Source of the DNA: an uncultured Burkholderiales bacterium
GTDB lineage: Bacteria > Pseudomonadota > Gammaproteobacteria > Burkholderiales > Burkholderiaceae_C
Direction: 5' to 3'
Length of the DNA stretch: 47,758 nucleotides
NCBI GenBank assembly: GCA_903844775.1
Contig: CAIMUZ010000118.1
Location: 1 to 47,758 of the forward strand
Below the pieces are notes generated by a model that was not told the DNA's origin, made no database searches, and was given only the letters and a program-made list of their open reading frames with translations. The translations under genes were made by a program, and so were the position numbers. Below are positions 23,249 to 31,732 of this stretch, one piece after another. Positions within the stretch are counted from its first letter, which is position 1. Every line of letters begins with the position of its first letter.

Positions 23249-24880
23249 TTAGCGATTTCCATGTCGATCTTGGCGTTCCCTCAAACTTCCGCTCGCTGTC
23301 GACTGATCTTCGCTTGAAGCTGAATGCACCTTGTCACCGCCTAACCATAGGCGCTCTTGCGCTAAACAACGGGGTCTGGCCCTAGCACCACTGGCCAAAT
23401 AGTCTTGCAACAAAATGGCGCGTATCTGCTCAGTTGGTAAGCCCCTGACGCCCGTTAAGTGTTCAAACACCGCATCAACAAGTTCTTCGGGTGTGAGCTG
23501 ATAGGACTTTCCCGTGAGCTGCCAAAGCGCATCTGAGAAATCCATGAATGACCAAAAGGCTGAGAAATGGGGCGCCACATGACTTAGAAGAATGGAAAGT
23601 GATTTTTTAAATCGCCCCGAATTGGCCACTAAATCCCAATACTTGGCCATGCGCGTAAAGCGCTGAAGTGTCAGCGTGTCTAAATGTTGAGTTTGCTGAA
23701 CGACATAAGGCGGCTGCGCGTCGTAGACCATGCCGTAAGTTTGCGTATGCCGATCAATGGGGGTGCCTCGAAGGCGCTTTAAAATTCCCAGTTGAATTTC
23801 TTGAGGGCCAATGGCCCACAGCCTGTCAAATCCTTTGGCAAAACTCTCTAAGGTTTCGCCCGGCAATCCGAAAATAAGATCAGTATGCAGGTGTGCATTT
23901 GACGACGTTAACAACCACCGAAGATTGGCCTCGGTTTGTACATTGTCTTGACGCCGAGAGATCCGCTTTTGCACCTCTTCATTGAAGCTTTGAATGCCCA
24001 CTTCGAACTGCAACACGCCCGGTGGGAATTTCTGAATCATGGCCTTGAGTCGATCAGGCAGATGATCAGGAATCACTTCAAAGTGCACCAACAAACCCGC
24101 AGAAGATTCTTGACTCAATCGATCCAAGAAAAATTGAAGAATTTGAATCGAGGTTTCGATTTTAAGGTTGAACGTACGATCAACAAACTTGAAGTTGCGC
24201 GCGCCACGTTGATACAGGATGTCAAGCTCACCCAGAAATGGCGCCAACTCAAAGGCCCAGGCTGTTTTGTCCAAGGCGCTTAGACAAAACTCGCATTTAA
24301 AAGGACAGCCACGCGAAGCTTCAACATAGAGCAGCCGATGGGCCAGGTCTTTGTCCGAAAAATATTGATATGGAAGTTCAATTTGATCCATGGGAGGCTG
24401 TTCCCCGGCAATCACTTTCATCAAGGGCTTGGGACCCTGAATCAGCGCCATGCAAAGTTTGGGAAAACTCACATCGCCCCAGCCTGTAATGACATGGTCT
24501 GCTTGTTGAACAATTTCTTGTGAATCCAGTTCGTGACTCACCTCGGGCCCACCCAAGATAATTTTCAGATGAGGCCGTGATTCTTTGAGCTGCTTCACCA
24601 ATGCAGTGGTTTGAGTCACGTTCCAAATGTAAACACCAAACCCAATGATTTGAGTTTTACCCGAATTTTCTGGGCCAAGTTGCTCAAGCAACTCTGCAAC
24701 CATCTGATCTATTGGACGCGCCAAGGTGTATTCGACCAATGCAGTTTGATTTGCCAAATCTTGACTGCCATGCCTTGACATATTGGCCATTAAATACCGC
24801 AAACCCAAAGACGCATGGATGTACTTGGCATTCAGCGTACAAAGAATGACAGAGGGGTTTGCGGGTGCAGAACTTTGCAT
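23249..24880 (-). CDS. Cobalamin-binding radical SAM protein with C-terminal DUF4080-like region
   Basis: A 543-residue protein. The N-terminal 150 residues form a B12-binding Rossmann-like domain (VILCTLNAKYIHASLGLRYL...IIGFGVYIWNV...ILGGPEVS). It is followed by a radical SAM core with the cluster motif CPFKCEFC and a TIM-barrel pattern (VGIQSFNEEVQKRI, DLIFGLPGET). The C-terminal region resembles DUF4080, whose role is unknown. The domain pairing is that of class B radical SAM methyltransferases and related enzymes. No substrate peptide or biosynthetic partner is adjacent, and the chemistry cannot be assigned. Confidence 0.85.
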   Translation of the reverse strand: MQSSAPANPSVILCTLNAKYIHASLGLRYLMANMSRHGSQDLANQTALVEYTLARPIDQMVAELLEQLGPENSGKTQIIGFGVYIWNVTQTTALVKQLKESRPHLKIILGGPEVSHELDSQEIVQQADHVITGWGDVSFPKLCMALIQGPKPLMKVIAGEQPPMDQIELPYQYFSDKDLAHRLLYVEASRGCPFKCEFCLSALDKTAWAFELAPFLGELDILYQRGARNFKFVDRTFNLKIETSIQILQFFLDRLSQESSAGLLVHFEVIPDHLPDRLKAMIQKFPPGVLQFEVGIQSFNEEVQKRISRRQDNVQTEANLRWLLTSSNAHLHTDLIFGLPGETLESFAKGFDRLWAIGPQEIQLGILKRLRGTPIDRHTQTYGMVYDAQPPYVVQQTQHLDTLTLQRFTRMAKYWDLVANSGRFKKSLSILLSHVAPHFSAFWSFMDFSDALWQLTGKSYQLTPEELVDAVFEHLTGVRGLPTEQIRAILLQDYLASGARARPRCLAQERLWLGGDKVHSASSEDQSTASGSLRERQDRHGNR

Positions 24881-24950
24881 GTTCGTATTATCTAGCCAAG
24901 CTCATGCAAGCCTAAATACCTGCGCAATTTGGCTGTGGTCAAGGGCAGGC

Positions 24951-25676
24951 CTAAGACCGCTGGGCAAAATGCAGCCAATTGTTCATGGCTTCAGCAACAG
25001 CTTGCGGTTTTTCCATGGTGACCATGTGGCCCGCTGACGTAATGACCGACATTGTGGCGTGAGGTACATATTGCATCATTTCCTCGTGCTGAGATGGGGG
25101 AGCCCAACTGTCTTGTTGGCCACACAAAATCAAACATGGAACCTGAATCGCTTTTAAAACGTCGGTGGTATCGCTTCGGTGAATCAAAGCCAACAATTGT
25201 CTGGCAAAGATGTCTGAATTCTTCCGATCAAACATGTCCAAAATTTGATCGATCAAGACACCATCTTGAAGACGCTCTGGATGCACCATGCCTTTGACCC
25301 ACTCCTTGGCCATGGCACGCACGCCTTGCGCCTGTGCAATTTGCAGCAAGGCCAAACGTTTGGCAACTTCTGATTCGCCCGATTGGCCCTCCAATTTGGC
25401 CAAATACCCGGTGTCCATCAAGGCAACACCAGCGATTCGTTGTGGCGCTATTCTCAAGGCCTCAAGGACAACACGTCCGCCCATTGAATGTCCAGCAATC
25501 ACAAACCGATCGGGGGCATGGCGCAACAACTGCTCAGCCATCTGTGTCAGTGAATTGGCCAAATGGTGATCCACCATTTGGTATTTTTGCGATGGCTCAA
25601 GGTGCGGCAAAAGAGGTTCCCAAACTGTGTGATCACACATCAGGCCAGGCACCAACAGCAAGGGCAATGTGTTCAT
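24951..25676 (-). CDS. Alpha/beta-hydrolase fold esterase or lyase
   Basis: A 241-residue alpha/beta hydrolase with nucleophile elbow GHSMGG, acid in CGQQDSWAPP and histidine in SAGHMVTMEKP, spaced normally for a catalytic triad. No signal peptide. It starts at ATG 25676. The family covers esterases, C-C bond hydrolases such as MhpC and PcaD-type enol-lactonases, and motifs alone do not choose between them. It is separated by about 70 bases from the radical SAM gene on the same strand. Confidence 0.8.
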   Translation of the reverse strand: MNTLPLLLVPGLMCDHTVWEPLLPHLEPSQKYQMVDHHLANSLTQMAEQLLRHAPDRFVIAGHSMGGRVVLEALRIAPQRIAGVALMDTGYLAKLEGQSGESEVAKRLALLQIAQAQGVRAMAKEWVKGMVHPERLQDGVLIDQILDMFDRKNSDIFARQLLALIHRSDTTDVLKAIQVPCLILCGQQDSWAPPSQHEEMMQYVPHATMSVITSAGHMVTMEKPQAVAEAMNNWLHFAQRS

Positions 25677-25811
25677 TGAATGAAGATACTCAGAAATTTT
25701 GGCTTCAACATAGAAACGTCTTTTTAAAAATAATGGATGCGATTATTGCAGACCTTGGAGAATACTGAAGAGAACTTCATTGACAAAAAATTCGCCAGCA
25801 GTGCGCTGTTT

Positions 25812-26561
25812 TTATTCGTTCAAATAGCCAAACGACTTCATTACACCCCTGGCTTTTTCACCCCGCAAGTAAAGCATGAGTGCTTGGGCTGCAGAATGAT
25901 CTTTCGCATTTTTTAATAAGATGGCCTCTTGTCGAAGGGGCTTGTAATAATGGGCAGGCACAATCCATGCAGATCCAGTTCCGATTTTTCCGTTGATAAA
26001 GACCTGTGAAAGTGAAACAAAGCCGATCGGTACATTTTGAGTCATCACAAATTGATAAGTTTGTGCAATGTTATCGCCCAAAACCAGCTTAGGTTGCAGA
26101 TCTTTTAACAAGCCTAAATGCGTGATTGTTTCCATTGCCGCTGCACCATAAGGCGCTAATTTTGGGTTGGCCATGGCGATTCGTTGGATTTCTTTGCGTT
26201 GAAGAATTCGTCCTTTTTCATCCACCAACTCTGGCTGTGGACTCCACAAAACCAATTGTCCAGTTGCATAAGTAAAGCGTGTGCCTGCAAGGCCTAAGCC
26301 TTGAGCCTCTAGTTTTTCTGCCGTGGTTGTATCTGCCGAAAGAAAAACTTGAAATGGGGCGCCGTTTTTGATTTGTGCATAAAAACTACCCGTAGCGCCA
26401 AATGACAACCTGGCCATGTGACCTGTGTCTTGTTGAAACAATTGGGCAATTTTTTGCATCGGTGCTGCAAAATTAGCGGCCACAGCCACTGTCACCTCTT
26501 CGGCCCTGAGAATTGTCGCATTGGCAACAACAAAGAGAGTCAAAATAAGGGGGCGAAACAT
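25812..26561 (-). CDS. modA: Molybdate ABC transporter binding protein ModA (orphan)
   Basis: A 249-residue type 2 binding protein with signal peptide ending ILRA. It shows ModA-type binding segments: VAVAANFAAPMQKIA, SFGATGSFYAQI, FQVFLSADTTTAEKL and the tyrosine-containing NIAQTYQFV. No modB or modC gene is adjacent on either strand. Molybdenum supply would matter here for SoxC. The divergent upstream gap contains a strong inverted repeat. Tungstate or another oxyanion cannot be excluded. Confidence 0.85.
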   Translation of the reverse strand: MFRPLILTLFVVANATILRAEEVTVAVAANFAAPMQKIAQLFQQDTGHMARLSFGATGSFYAQIKNGAPFQVFLSADTTTAEKLEAQGLGLAGTRFTYATGQLVLWSPQPELVDEKGRILQRKEIQRIAMANPKLAPYGAAAMETITHLGLLKDLQPKLVLGDNIAQTYQFVMTQNVPIGFVSLSQVFINGKIGTGSAWIVPAHYYKPLRQEAILLKNAKDHSAAQALMLYLRGEKARGVMKSFGYLNE

Positions 26562-26619
26562 GCAAACGATCCTTAAACAGTTATAACCATGACTTACATC
26601 GATATTAAGTCATTTCAAG

Positions 26620-26639
26620 TTGCAAGGCACAGCTTGCAA
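26620..26639. promoter_or_regulatory. Inverted repeat TTGCAAG-N6-CTTGCAA between divergent modA and the CoA-binding gene
   Basis: A perfect 7-bp dyad with a 6-base spacer lies in the 130-base divergent region. It may be an operator. It does not resemble the ModE consensus as I know it. Confidence 0.4.
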
Positions 26640-26691
26640 TTATTCATGAACTCAACGACGGGCAAACATTGGAAAGGGTCAAGGATTCCGC

Positions 26692-27177
26692 ATGCACAAT
26701 GACGTACAGCAACTAAGGCTCATACTCAAATCTGCCAAAACCATTGCGGTGGTTGGCTTGTCCGCGCAGTGGAATCGGCCCAGTTATTTTGCAGCCAAGT
26801 ACATGCAGGAACATGGCTACAAAATTATTCCCGTCAACCCACGCTACGCGGGTGACGGTCAGCACCCTCCCAAAAAAATTCTTGATCAAGTTTGCTACGC
26901 CAGCTTGCTCGACATTCCGGAAAAAATAGACATCGTTGACGTCTTTAGAAAAATGGAAGATGTCTTGCCCATTGCCCAAGAAGCACTTGAAATAGGTGCT
27001 ACATGTTTATGGCAACAACTTGGGGTTGAAAACCACGAGGCTGACATGCTGTTTAGAAACAGCGGCCGTCAATCGGTCACCCAACGTTGCGTCAAAATTG
27101 AACATGCGCGTATTTTTGGCGGCCTCAATTGGGTGGGCGTCAATACCGGCATCATTTCAGCCAAACGTCCGGTCTAG
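26692..27177 (+). CDS. CoA-binding domain protein, YccU-like
   Basis: A 161-residue protein consisting of a single CoA-binding Rossmann domain. Motifs are TIAVVGLSAQWNRPSYFAAKYMQEHGY (opening), IIPVNPRY, IDIVDVFRK and GATCLWQQLGVEN. It has the fold of the nucleotide-binding part of succinyl-CoA synthetase alpha but no catalytic histidine domain. The physiological role of YccU proteins is not known. The seven-base gap to metY and common direction suggest an operon with the methionine and acyl-CoA genes that follow. Confidence 0.85.
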   Translation: MHNDVQQLRLILKSAKTIAVVGLSAQWNRPSYFAAKYMQEHGYKIIPVNPRYAGDGQHPPKKILDQVCYASLLDIPEKIDIVDVFRKMEDVLPIAQEALEIGATCLWQQLGVENHEADMLFRNSGRQSVTQRCVKIEHARIFGGLNWVGVNTGIISAKRPV

Positions 27178-27184
27178 GCCATTC

Positions 27185-28468
27185 ATGAGCGATCATTCTT
27201 ACAAACTCGAAACACTTGCCATTCACGCAGGTCAAATTCCCGACGCAGCCACGGGCGCCCGCGCGTTGCCCATTTACCAAACCAGCAGTTTTGTTTTTGA
27301 CAGTGCAGAACATGCTGCCTCCCTTTTCAATTTGCAAACTTTTGGCAATGTTTACTCTCGTCTTAGCAATCCCACGGTGGCCGTGTTGGAAGAAAGAGTG
27401 GCTGCTCTAGAGGGCGGCAGAGCTGCCGTCGCTTCGGCCTCAGGCATGGCCGCCGAATCAATGGCGCTCATGACCATTTTGCAAGCCGGTGACCATGTGG
27501 TCGCAGCAGGCGCACTTTACGGTGGGTCGGTTACCCTGCTTTCGGTGAGCTTGGCAAAATTTGGCATTGAAACGACCTTTGTCGATGCGAGCAAGCCAGA
27601 GGCTTTTGCAGCCGCTGTCCAATCCAATACCCGTGCTATTTATGCTGAGAGCTTGGGCAACCCCAGTATGTTGGTCTTGGACATCGGCGCTGTTGCCGAG
27701 GTTGCACACGCACATGGATTGCCCCTCATCATCGATAACACAGTCCCAAGTCCTGCACTTTGCAACCCCATTAACTTGGGTGCCGATGTGGTGGTTCATT
27801 CGGCCACCAAGTATTTGGCTGGCCACGGGACCACTTTGGGCGGCGTCATTGTTGAAAGCGGAAAATTTCCCTGGGACAATGGCAAATTCCCCGGCATGAC
27901 AGAGCCCTCTAAGGGCTACCATGGCGTCAAGTTTTATGAAACCTTTGGTGACTTTGGCTTCACCATGCGATGCCGCATGGAATGCCTGCGCGTTTATGGC
28001 GCGTCCCTGAGCCCCATGAGCGCATGGCAAATATTGCAAGGCGTTGAGACGCTGCCCTTGAGAATGGAAAGGCACTGTCGCAATGCTTTGGCCGTCGCAA
28101 ATTTTCTGAAGCAAGATTCCCGCGTTGCCTGGGTCAATTACCCTGGCCTGCCCGAGCATCCGCAGCATGAACTCATGAAAAAACAAATGACCGGCGCCTC
28201 CGGCTTGCTAGCCTTTGGCGTCAAGGGCGGACTTGTGCAAGGCGTGAAGTTCATTGAAGCGGCAAAGTTCATGAGCCATCTGGTCAATATTGGCGATACG
28301 CGCACATTGATCAGTCACCCTGCCAGCACCACGCATCGACAGCTTGATGAGGCGCAACAATTGGCTGCAGGCGTTGGGCCTGACATGATTAGAATTTCAG
28401 TGGGTTTAGAACACATCGATGACATATTGTGGGACATCGATCAGGCGCTGAATACCGCCACTGGCTAA
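27185..28468 (+). CDS. metY: O-acetylhomoserine sulfhydrylase (MetY-type, PLP enzyme)
   Basis: A 427-residue Cys/Met-metabolism PLP enzyme. ATG 27185 (MSDHSYKLETLAIHAGQ) is the start; the track's 26996 lies within the upstream gene. The PLP lysine is in HSATKYLAGHGT. The MetY-type markers IYQTSSFVF near residue 30 and a length of about 427 separate it from shorter cystathionine synthases. It replaces the acetyl group of O-acetyl-homoserine with sulfide to give homocysteine, or with methanethiol to give methionine. Placement beside a CoA ligase and a crotonase is notable. Confidence 0.9.
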   Translation: MSDHSYKLETLAIHAGQIPDAATGARALPIYQTSSFVFDSAEHAASLFNLQTFGNVYSRLSNPTVAVLEERVAALEGGRAAVASASGMAAESMALMTILQAGDHVVAAGALYGGSVTLLSVSLAKFGIETTFVDASKPEAFAAAVQSNTRAIYAESLGNPSMLVLDIGAVAEVAHAHGLPLIIDNTVPSPALCNPINLGADVVVHSATKYLAGHGTTLGGVIVESGKFPWDNGKFPGMTEPSKGYHGVKFYETFGDFGFTMRCRMECLRVYGASLSPMSAWQILQGVETLPLRMERHCRNALAVANFLKQDSRVAWVNYPGLPEHPQHELMKKQMTGASGLLAFGVKGGLVQGVKFIEAAKFMSHLVNIGDTRTLISHPASTTHRQLDEAQQLAAGVGPDMIRISVGLEHIDDILWDIDQALNTATG

Positions 28469-28492
28469 AAATTTCACATTCAAGGTATCTAC

Positions 28493-30130
28493 ATGACCTC
28501 TATTTTTGAGCAAGGCTTAGATAAAAACATTGCCAACTTCACAGCCTTGTCGCCCGTTAGTTTTGTGGAAAGAAGTGCAGAGATATTTGGCGATTTACCT
28601 TCAATCATTCATGGCCAAAGAAAATACACATGGTCTCAAACGCGAGATCGTTCTGCCAGACTGGCTGCTGCATTAAAGTCTTTCGGCATCGGCAGAGGCA
28701 ACACGGTCAGCGCCATGCTGCCCAACACACCAGAAATGGTAGAAGTGCATTACGCAGTGCCTGCACTCAATGCCGTCTTGAATGCCTTAAACACACGACT
28801 GGATGCCGCACTCATTGCTTGGCAACTGAATCACTGCGAATCGAAGGTTTTGATCACCGATCGAGAATTTTCGCCTGTCATTTCAAAGGCGCTTGCTATT
28901 CTCAAAACTGAACACGGCAAAGACATGGTTGTGATCGATGTTTGCGACAGCGAATTCACTGGTGTGGGAGAACAACTTGGCGCACATGAATACGAAGCAT
29001 GCCTGGCTTCTCATCCCCCTTTGGCACAATTAGATGGCCCGCAAGACGAATGGGATGCCATTGCCGTGAGTTACACCAGTGGCACCACAGGCGACCCCAA
29101 AGGGGTTGTGACGCATCACCGCGGCGCGTACTTGAATGCTGTGAGCAACGTGGTCACGTGGAGCATGCCGAACTTCCCCACCTACCTGTGGACGCTCCCC
29201 ATGTTCCATTGCAATGGGTGGTGCTTTCCATGGACAGTGGCCATGCTGGCAGGCACACATGTGTGCTTGCGCCGCGTAGAAGCCCAGCCTATTTTGGACG
29301 CCATTCGAGAACATGAGGTGAATCATTATTGTGCAGCGCCCATTGTTCACAGCCTTATTTACAACGCGCCTGAAACCTTGCGTGCGGGCATTCATCAGCA
29401 AGTGCGGGGCATGGTCGCAGGTGCTGCGCCACCCGCAGCCATGATTGAAGGCATGGCCAAAATTGGTTTTGACATTACCCATGTCTACGGCTTAACCGAA
29501 GTCTACGGTCCCGCCAGTGTGGCTTCAAAACGTCCATCTTGGGCGCAAGAAAGTTTGTCAGAGCAAACTCGTTTGAATGGTCGGCAAGGTGTGCGCTATC
29601 CCCTGCAGGAGGGAATGAAAATTCTTGACCCTGCCACCATGACAGAATGTCCTGCGGATGGTGTCACGATGGGTGAAATCATGTTCAAGGGCAACATTGT
29701 GATGAAAGGTTATTTGAAAAACCCCAAGGCCACTCAAGAAGCCTTTGCGGGTGGTTGGTTTCACACAGGTGATTTGGCGGTGATGGAATCTGATCGATAC
29801 GTGAAAATCAAAGATCGAAGTAAAGACATCATCATTTCAGGCGGTGAAAATATCAGCTCACTCGAAGTTGAAGATGCACTTTACCGCCACGCCGCTGTCT
29901 TGACGTGTGCCGTTGTGGCCAAGCCTGATGACAAATGGGGTGAGTCCCCCTTGGCATTTGTCGAATTGAAATCGGGTGCGGTGGTCACCCAATCGGATTT
30001 GATCACTCATTGCAAAACACTGTTGGCAAGTTACAAAGTTCCCAAAGAAATTAGGTTTGAAGAGATTCCGAAAACCTCAACCGGGAAAATTCAAAAATTC
30101 CAACTCCGCGAACGCGCCAGAAGCGCTTGA
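28493..30130 (+). CDS. Acyl-CoA synthetase, AMP-forming (short/medium-chain type)
   Basis: A 545-residue ANL-superfamily ligase. It shows the P-loop YTSGTTGDPKGV (residues about 190-201), GLTEVYGP, the hinge aspartate region WFHTGDLAV, RSKDIIISGGENIS and the catalytic lysine in KTSTGKIQ. It activates a carboxylic acid with ATP and CoA. The N-terminal FEQGLDKNIANF is shared by a broad proteobacterial group that includes ligases for short- or medium-chain acids and DmdB-type methylthiopropionate ligases. The substrate cannot be told from sequence. It lies 24 bases after metY and is followed by a crotonase 19 bases on. Confidence 0.88.
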   Translation: MTSIFEQGLDKNIANFTALSPVSFVERSAEIFGDLPSIIHGQRKYTWSQTRDRSARLAAALKSFGIGRGNTVSAMLPNTPEMVEVHYAVPALNAVLNALNTRLDAALIAWQLNHCESKVLITDREFSPVISKALAILKTEHGKDMVVIDVCDSEFTGVGEQLGAHEYEACLASHPPLAQLDGPQDEWDAIAVSYTSGTTGDPKGVVTHHRGAYLNAVSNVVTWSMPNFPTYLWTLPMFHCNGWCFPWTVAMLAGTHVCLRRVEAQPILDAIREHEVNHYCAAPIVHSLIYNAPETLRAGIHQQVRGMVAGAAPPAAMIEGMAKIGFDITHVYGLTEVYGPASVASKRPSWAQESLSEQTRLNGRQGVRYPLQEGMKILDPATMTECPADGVTMGEIMFKGNIVMKGYLKNPKATQEAFAGGWFHTGDLAVMESDRYVKIKDRSKDIIISGGENISSLEVEDALYRHAAVLTCAVVAKPDDKWGESPLAFVELKSGAVVTQSDLITHCKTLLASYKVPKEIRFEEIPKTSTGKIQKFQLRERARSA

Positions 30131-30149
30131 AGAACTTTTAGGAATGAAC

Positions 30150-30932
30150 ATGACCCCTCAAGAATCACCGCTGTTAATCCGTTCTGACGATGAACGAGGC
30201 GTGACCACGCTGACCCTGAATCGACCCGCGGCATTCAATGCACTGAGTGAAGATTTATTGACCGCACTCCAATGCGAACTCGACGAGTTATCAAAAAATC
30301 AGAAAGTTCGTGTTGTGGTCTTAGCGGCCGCTGGTAAAGCATTTTGTGCGGGACATGATTTGCGCGAAATGCGTGCAGCGCCTTCGATGGACTATTACCA
30401 AAAGCTGTTTGCACAATGCGGCCAAATGATGATGAGCATTCAAAAATTGCAGGTGCCAGTCATTGCCAAAGTTCAAGGCATCGCAACAGCAGCGGGTTGC
30501 CAATTGGTCGCTCAATGCGACTTGGCTGTAGCTTCCTCTGACTCAAAGTTTGCAGTCAGCGGCGTCAATCTTGGCTTATTTTGCGCGACGCCCAGTGTGG
30601 CTTTGTCTCGAAATTTGTCCCGCAAAGCCGCCTTTGAAATGCTGGTCACTGGTGACTTTCTATCGGCGCAAGAAGCCTTAAGCCAAGGACTGATTAACAA
30701 GATTGCAGAACCTACAGAATTGGATGCAACTGTAGAAGCATTGGTTGCCAAGATTTTGACCAAGCCCCCAGTAGCTTTGGCAATGGGCAAAGAACTGTTT
30801 TACATGCAACTAGAAACAGGCATTGAAAAGGCCTACGAGTACGCCGCTCAAACCATGGCCTGCAACATGATGGACAGCTCTGCCCTAGAAGGTGTGCAAG
30901 CGTTTATAGATAAACGCAAACCCAATTGGTAG
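30150..30932 (+). CDS. Enoyl-CoA hydratase/isomerase family protein (crotonase)
   Basis: A 260-residue crotonase. ATG 30150 is preceded by AGGA at a good distance; the track's TTG 30057 lies inside the ligase. Oxyanion-hole segments are AGKAFCAGHDLREM and VIAKVQGIATAAGCQLVAQCDLAVAS. The usual hydratase glutamates are not both obvious: the position after AAGCQLVAQC and the later VSGVNLGLFC differ from GGGCELAL/PEI.LG of FadB-type hydratases. It may therefore be an isomerase, hydrolase or specialised hydratase. It is the last gene of the putative operon and converges on the Rieske ferredoxin gene seven bases away. Confidence 0.85.
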   Translation: MTPQESPLLIRSDDERGVTTLTLNRPAAFNALSEDLLTALQCELDELSKNQKVRVVVLAAAGKAFCAGHDLREMRAAPSMDYYQKLFAQCGQMMMSIQKLQVPVIAKVQGIATAAGCQLVAQCDLAVASSDSKFAVSGVNLGLFCATPSVALSRNLSRKAAFEMLVTGDFLSAQEALSQGLINKIAEPTELDATVEALVAKILTKPPVALAMGKELFYMQLETGIEKAYEYAAQTMACNMMDSSALEGVQAFIDKRKPNW

Positions 30933-30939
30933 GTTCCGT

Positions 30940-31254
30940 TCAAGCAGCCAAGTCGAGATAAACTCGGCCGCCTTCTATCTTCACGGGCCAAGTCTTTGCG
31001 GGCTCTGTCGCAGGGCCACATGCCACTGAACCATTACGCACATCAAAAAGTGCTTGATGGAAGGGACACTCCACAAAATTACCTTCAACAAAGCCATCGC
31101 ACAATTTGGCGTTGCCATGGGAACACTCGTTGTTGATGGCAAACACACCGTCGTCGACTTTGAAAATGGCAATGTCATGATGGGAAGGCATCACACCCAT
31201 ACCAACACCCTCAAACAAGTCAGCCTCTGCGGCCACGTCAATCCAGTTGCTCAT
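30940..31254 (-). CDS. Rieske [2Fe-2S] ferredoxin of an aromatic-ring oxygenase
   Basis: A 104-residue Rieske ferredoxin with ligands CSH (in NNECSHGNAKLCDG) and CPFH (in FVECPFHQALFD). The start is ATG 31254, just after the stop of the small oxygenase subunit; the track's 31308 lies inside that gene. It delivers electrons to the oxygenase encoded immediately upstream. It has the same order (large, small, ferredoxin) as andAcAdAb of anthranilate dioxygenase. A reductase gene does not follow. Confidence 0.9.
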   Translation of the reverse strand: MSNWIDVAAEADLFEGVGMGVMPSHHDIAIFKVDDGVFAINNECSHGNAKLCDGFVEGNFVECPFHQALFDVRNGSVACGPATEPAKTWPVKIEGGRVYLDLAA

Positions 31255-31256
31255 GA

Positions 31257-31730
31257 TTAAATGGGATAAATAATAGAGTTGGGAATCATCTCGCTGTCGT
31301 AGACGCAAAGTCTCTCAGCAAACTTGAGTCCATCGGACGTTTGAACAATGATATCCAAATACCGTCCCACATTGAAAACCGTACTTTCTTTGTCGTATTT
31401 GGTTCGAAAGACAGCGTAATTGGCCTCACTGTAGATTCTGCCATCTTCAACTTTTCGAACCATGGGCGCACCCACCACATGACGCTGGTAATAAGGGTCG
31501 TGATACAGCGTTTCAGTAATGCCATAAACGCGATCTTTCAGCATCCCCTTGCTTGTGAGTGAAAGTGTGGCAAGTGGGAATCCTCGATCGTAATTCTCGC
31601 GGGGTTGAAGTCTGTAAACGCATTGTTCTGTGAAAAATTCGGGCCATAAATCCCATTGACCACTGTCAACAGCACTGGCGTAATTGGCATAAAGCTGTTG
31701 AATACCAAACCAAGTTTGCATATCGACCAT
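31257..31730 (-). CDS. Ring-hydroxylating oxygenase, small (beta) subunit
   Basis: A 157-residue NTF2-like beta subunit ([47 protein letters not shown]). The start ATG 31730 lies two bases after the stop of the large subunit and has GGAGGA upstream; the track's 31757 is inside the large subunit. It is structural in the alpha-beta hexamer. Length and motifs fit the salicylate/anthranilate group of small subunits. Confidence 0.88.
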   Translation of the reverse strand: MVDMQTWFGIQQLYANYASAVDSGQWDLWPEFFTEQCVYRLQPRENYDRGFPLATLSLTSKGMLKDRVYGITETLYHDPYYQRHVVGAPMVRKVEDGRIYSEANYAVFRTKYDKESTVFNVGRYLDIIVQTSDGLKFAERLCVYDSEMIPNSIIYPI

Positions 31731-31732
31731 GA

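Noticed and set aside
26996-27184. N-terminal extension of the metY ORF in the track
   Set aside because: Overlaps the CoA-binding gene and precedes the conserved MetY N-terminus; ATG 27185 is the normal start.
27458-28186. 242-residue minus-strand ORF opposite metY
   Set aside because: Antisense shadow produced by codon bias; the PLP enzyme on the plus strand is intact.
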